From Cryptomeria japonica (taxonomy: Eukaryota > Streptophyta > Pinopsida > Cupressales > Cupressaceae): a stretch of DNA of 64,000 bases. Shown one piece after another: positions 61,641 to 64,000 of this stretch. The notes beneath the pieces are model-generated. The model searched no databases. It was not told where the DNA came from and was given only the letters and a program-made list of their open reading frames with translations. The stretch lies in contig NC_081407.1 in the NCBI RefSeq assembly GCF_030272615.1, forward strand, positions 102,097,897 through 102,161,896. Direction: 5' to 3'. Made by a program: the position numbers and the translations under genes. The first letter of the stretch is position 1; each line of letters starts with the position of its first letter.

Positions 61641-61889
61641 CACATTCAATCATCTATTTTTACATTTTGTAATTTTCTTGTATATTTTTCCTATTTTTTG
61701 AGTATTATTTAGATTTTTTTGGTATTATTTTAGTTATTTTTAAAGTATCCTATAAATAAATTTGTTTTTACATGTGTAAATTCTTAATTTTGATTTGAAA
61801 TATTCTTGATTAGTTAAGCCTAAACCCTAATCAACAAATTTACAAATCAAAACCAAACCTAGATAGTTAACAAAACAAACTATCAAATT

Positions 61890-62135
61890 TACAAGATACA
61901 AGATATCTTAGAAACATCAAAACAAAAACCAAATTGAAACAAAACCGAACTAAATGGAAATCAAAACCAAAACCAAAACCAAATCGAAACTAAATGGAAA
62001 TCAAAACGAAAACCAAAACAAAACCGAAACTAAATGGAAATAAAAACCAAATCCAAACCAAACCAAATCCAAACCAAACCAAACCGAAACTAAATGGATG
62101 TATCAAAACCAAAACCAAAACGAAATATTCATTAA
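61890..62135. repeat. A/C-rich minisatellite
   Basis: Units of ACCGAAACTAAATGGAAATC followed by AAAACCAAAACC repeat about five times, with variable numbers of AAACC steps. The motif differs from the plant telomere repeat TTTAGGG/CCCTAAA. Confidence 0.85.
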
Positions 62136-62184
62136 GAATTAGCCATTGACATAGTCAAATTATTATAGATTTGATAACTATTTT

Positions 62185-63870
62185 CCTATTATTCCATGAC
62201 ATGACATAATAGGACCAATTATGGACCTATAATGGCATGGCATGGCATAATAGGATATATTATGCCATAATGTCATATTAAGGAATGTCATGGTATAATA
62301 GGAATATAGTAGGTCCTATTATGCCATGCCATGGCATAATAGGACGCATTATGCCATGTCATGGTATGATAGAACCAACTATGGACCTATTATACCATGT
62401 CATGGAGGACACATTATGTCATGATGGCATAATATGTCCTATTATGCCATGACATTGCATAATAGGTCCATAGTTGGTCATCTCATACCATGACATGGCA
62501 TAATAGGACCTATTATGCCATCATGGCATAATAGGTCCTATTATTCCATGAAATGGCACAACATGACCATTAAATGTTTATAGGAATTATTTTTTTTAGG
62601 TATTGGGCCTTTCAACCAATAAACAAAAAAATTTAACCACTTCTAGCAAGCCACCATTCCAATTCCTTAAATTGAACATATGTACCAAAACTATTCTTAA
62701 TCCTCATTAGGCAATACAAAAGTTACCACTATTAGGATAACCTTAAAAGTAATTAACATTACTCTTCAAATTTTAGATATCAAAGTTTAGGAGCTTAGGT
62801 TTATGCCATGTCATGGCATAAAGGTCCTATTATGGTCCTATTATGCCATGTCATGGTATAAAAGGACCAATTATGGACACATTATTCCATGTAATGGCAT
62901 AATAGGACATATTATGCCATGACATTGCATAATAGGTCCATAGTTGGTCCTATTATATCATTTCATGGCATAATAGGACCTATTATGCCATGACATTGCA
63001 TAATAGTCCACCTATTATACCATCATGGCATAATAAGTCCATAATAGGACCTATTAAGCCATGACATGACATGATTTTCTCGAATTGCTAACTTCATCAT
63101 CTAATTCATCTCCAACACTGAAGTACAAATTCAACATGTTTACTTAGTATGATAGGACCAATTATGGACCTATTATGTCATGTCATGGCATAATAGGACC
63201 TATTATATCATGTCATTGCATAATAGGACCTATTATGCCATGACGACATAATAAGTCCTATTATGCCATGACATAGCATAATAGGTCCATATTCGGTCCT
63301 ATTATATCATGCCATGGCATAATAGGCCCTTTTATTATGCCATGACATTGAATAATAGTCCACCTATTATCATGGCATAATAGGTCCATAATAGGACATA
63401 TTATGCCATGGCATGACATGATTTTCTTGAATTTCCAACTTCATCATCTAATTCATCTCCAACACTGAAGTACTAATTCGACATGTTTAATTAGTATGAT
63501 AGGACCAATTATGGACCTATTATGTCATGTCATGGCATAATAGGAACTATTATTCCATGTCATTGTATAATAGGACCTACTATGCCATGACGACATAATA
63601 AGTCCTATTATGCCATGACATTGCATAATAGGTCCATAGTTGATCCTTTTATATCATGTCATGGCATAATAGGACCTATTATGCCATCATGGCATAATAG
63701 GACCTATTGATGGCATAATAGGTCCTATTATGCCATGACATTGCATAATAGGTCCATAATAGGACCTATTAAGCAATGACATGACATGATTTTCTCGATT
63801 TGCCAACTTCATCATCTAATTCATCTCCAACACTAAAGTACTAATTCAACATGTTTACTTAGTAAATGAC
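62185..63870. repeat. palindromic satellite array (CATGGCATAATAGGTCC family)
   Basis: The phrase TATTATGCCATGACATGGCA and its complement alternate dozens of times, so most 30-bp windows are near self-complementary. A unique-sequence spacer block (CTTCATCATCTAATTCATCT...) recurs at 63092, 63439 and 63807, giving higher-order periods of 347 and 368 bp. A longer unrelated interruption lies at about 62571-62800. No coding potential. Confidence 0.92.
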
Positions 63871-64000
63871 CACTTAGAGAGGTTACCATCTAATATATTA
63901 GTACTATTCTAACATAAAGTACTAATGTAACTGTAGACGTATAAAAATGACCATATTCCTAAATGAATATTTTATGTTCATTTCTCTATTTGATTAAATC

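Noticed and set aside
61890-62135. Telomere-like A/C-rich repeat
   Set aside because: Motif AAACCAAAACC with GAAACTAAATGG does not match CCCTAAA; it is a minisatellite.
62185-63870. CRISPR-like alternation of repeats and spacers
   Set aside because: Repeats are palindromic satellite units in a plant genome; spacers are not unique and no cas genes exist.
1-64000. tRNA, rRNA or other structural RNA genes
   Set aside because: Looked for tRNA A/B-box and cloverleaf-like stretches by eye and saw none I could support; a tRNAscan run would decide.

Overview
The window is plant nuclear DNA from a large, repeat-rich genome. It is AT-rich, has long intron-free stretches between rare genes, and is dominated by LTR retrotransposons, LINEs, a CACTA DNA transposon and satellites. 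A gymnosperm (conifer-like) source is my best guess from the very long gypsy LTRs, PPR debris and overall layout; nothing in the sequence proves it. Only one gene looks intact and host-owned: an intronless LRR receptor-like protein (RLP) on the minus strand at 15653-18736.

Layout. 1-12577: a decayed Ty3/gypsy chromovirus on the minus strand with LTRs of about 4.2 kb; its 3' LTR runs off the left edge. 12578-15648: non-coding, with three small tandem repeats. 15653-18736: the RLP, with a candidate TATA box upstream. 18850-24371: AT-rich, containing one LINE ORF1 scrap. 24372-26087: a short LINE-like element bounded by a perfect 17-bp target-site duplication; it carries ORF1 but no ORF2. 28590-28885: a PPR pseudogene scrap.

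29679-49883 is the centrepiece: a complete 20.2-kb CACTA (En/Spm) element. It has matching terminal inverted repeats, a CTT target-site duplication, and a paralogous copy of its empty insertion site about 280 bp to the right. It carries (i) on the minus strand, a PPR scrap and a two-exon phytocyanin-like gene, which look captured; (ii) on the plus strand, a nine-exon TNP2-type transposase gene with three stop codons and a missing catalytic segment; and (iii) directly downstream, a multi-exon gene in which a well-preserved SET (lysine methyltransferase-type) domain is joined by phase-matched exons to a Ptta/En/Spm (TNPA-like, Transposase_24-like) domain. A SET domain built into the accessory gene of a CACTA transposon is the most unusual thing here, and resembles in concept the SET-mariner fusion SETMAR of primates.

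50280-52116 is AT-rich with no gene. 52117-52570 is a LINE 3' end with RNase H. 52722-61262 holds two broken Ty1/copia elements in head-to-head orientation. 61300-64000 is made of GGGCCC palindromes, an A/C-rich minisatellite and a palindromic satellite built on a CATGGCATAATAGG motif.

Almost every coding region of the mobile elements is interrupted by stop codons, many of them one C-to-T change from Gln or Arg codons. This is what long-methylated, silenced repeats look like. Coordinates of exons come from reading frames and GT/AG sites by eye; no alignment or database search was possible.
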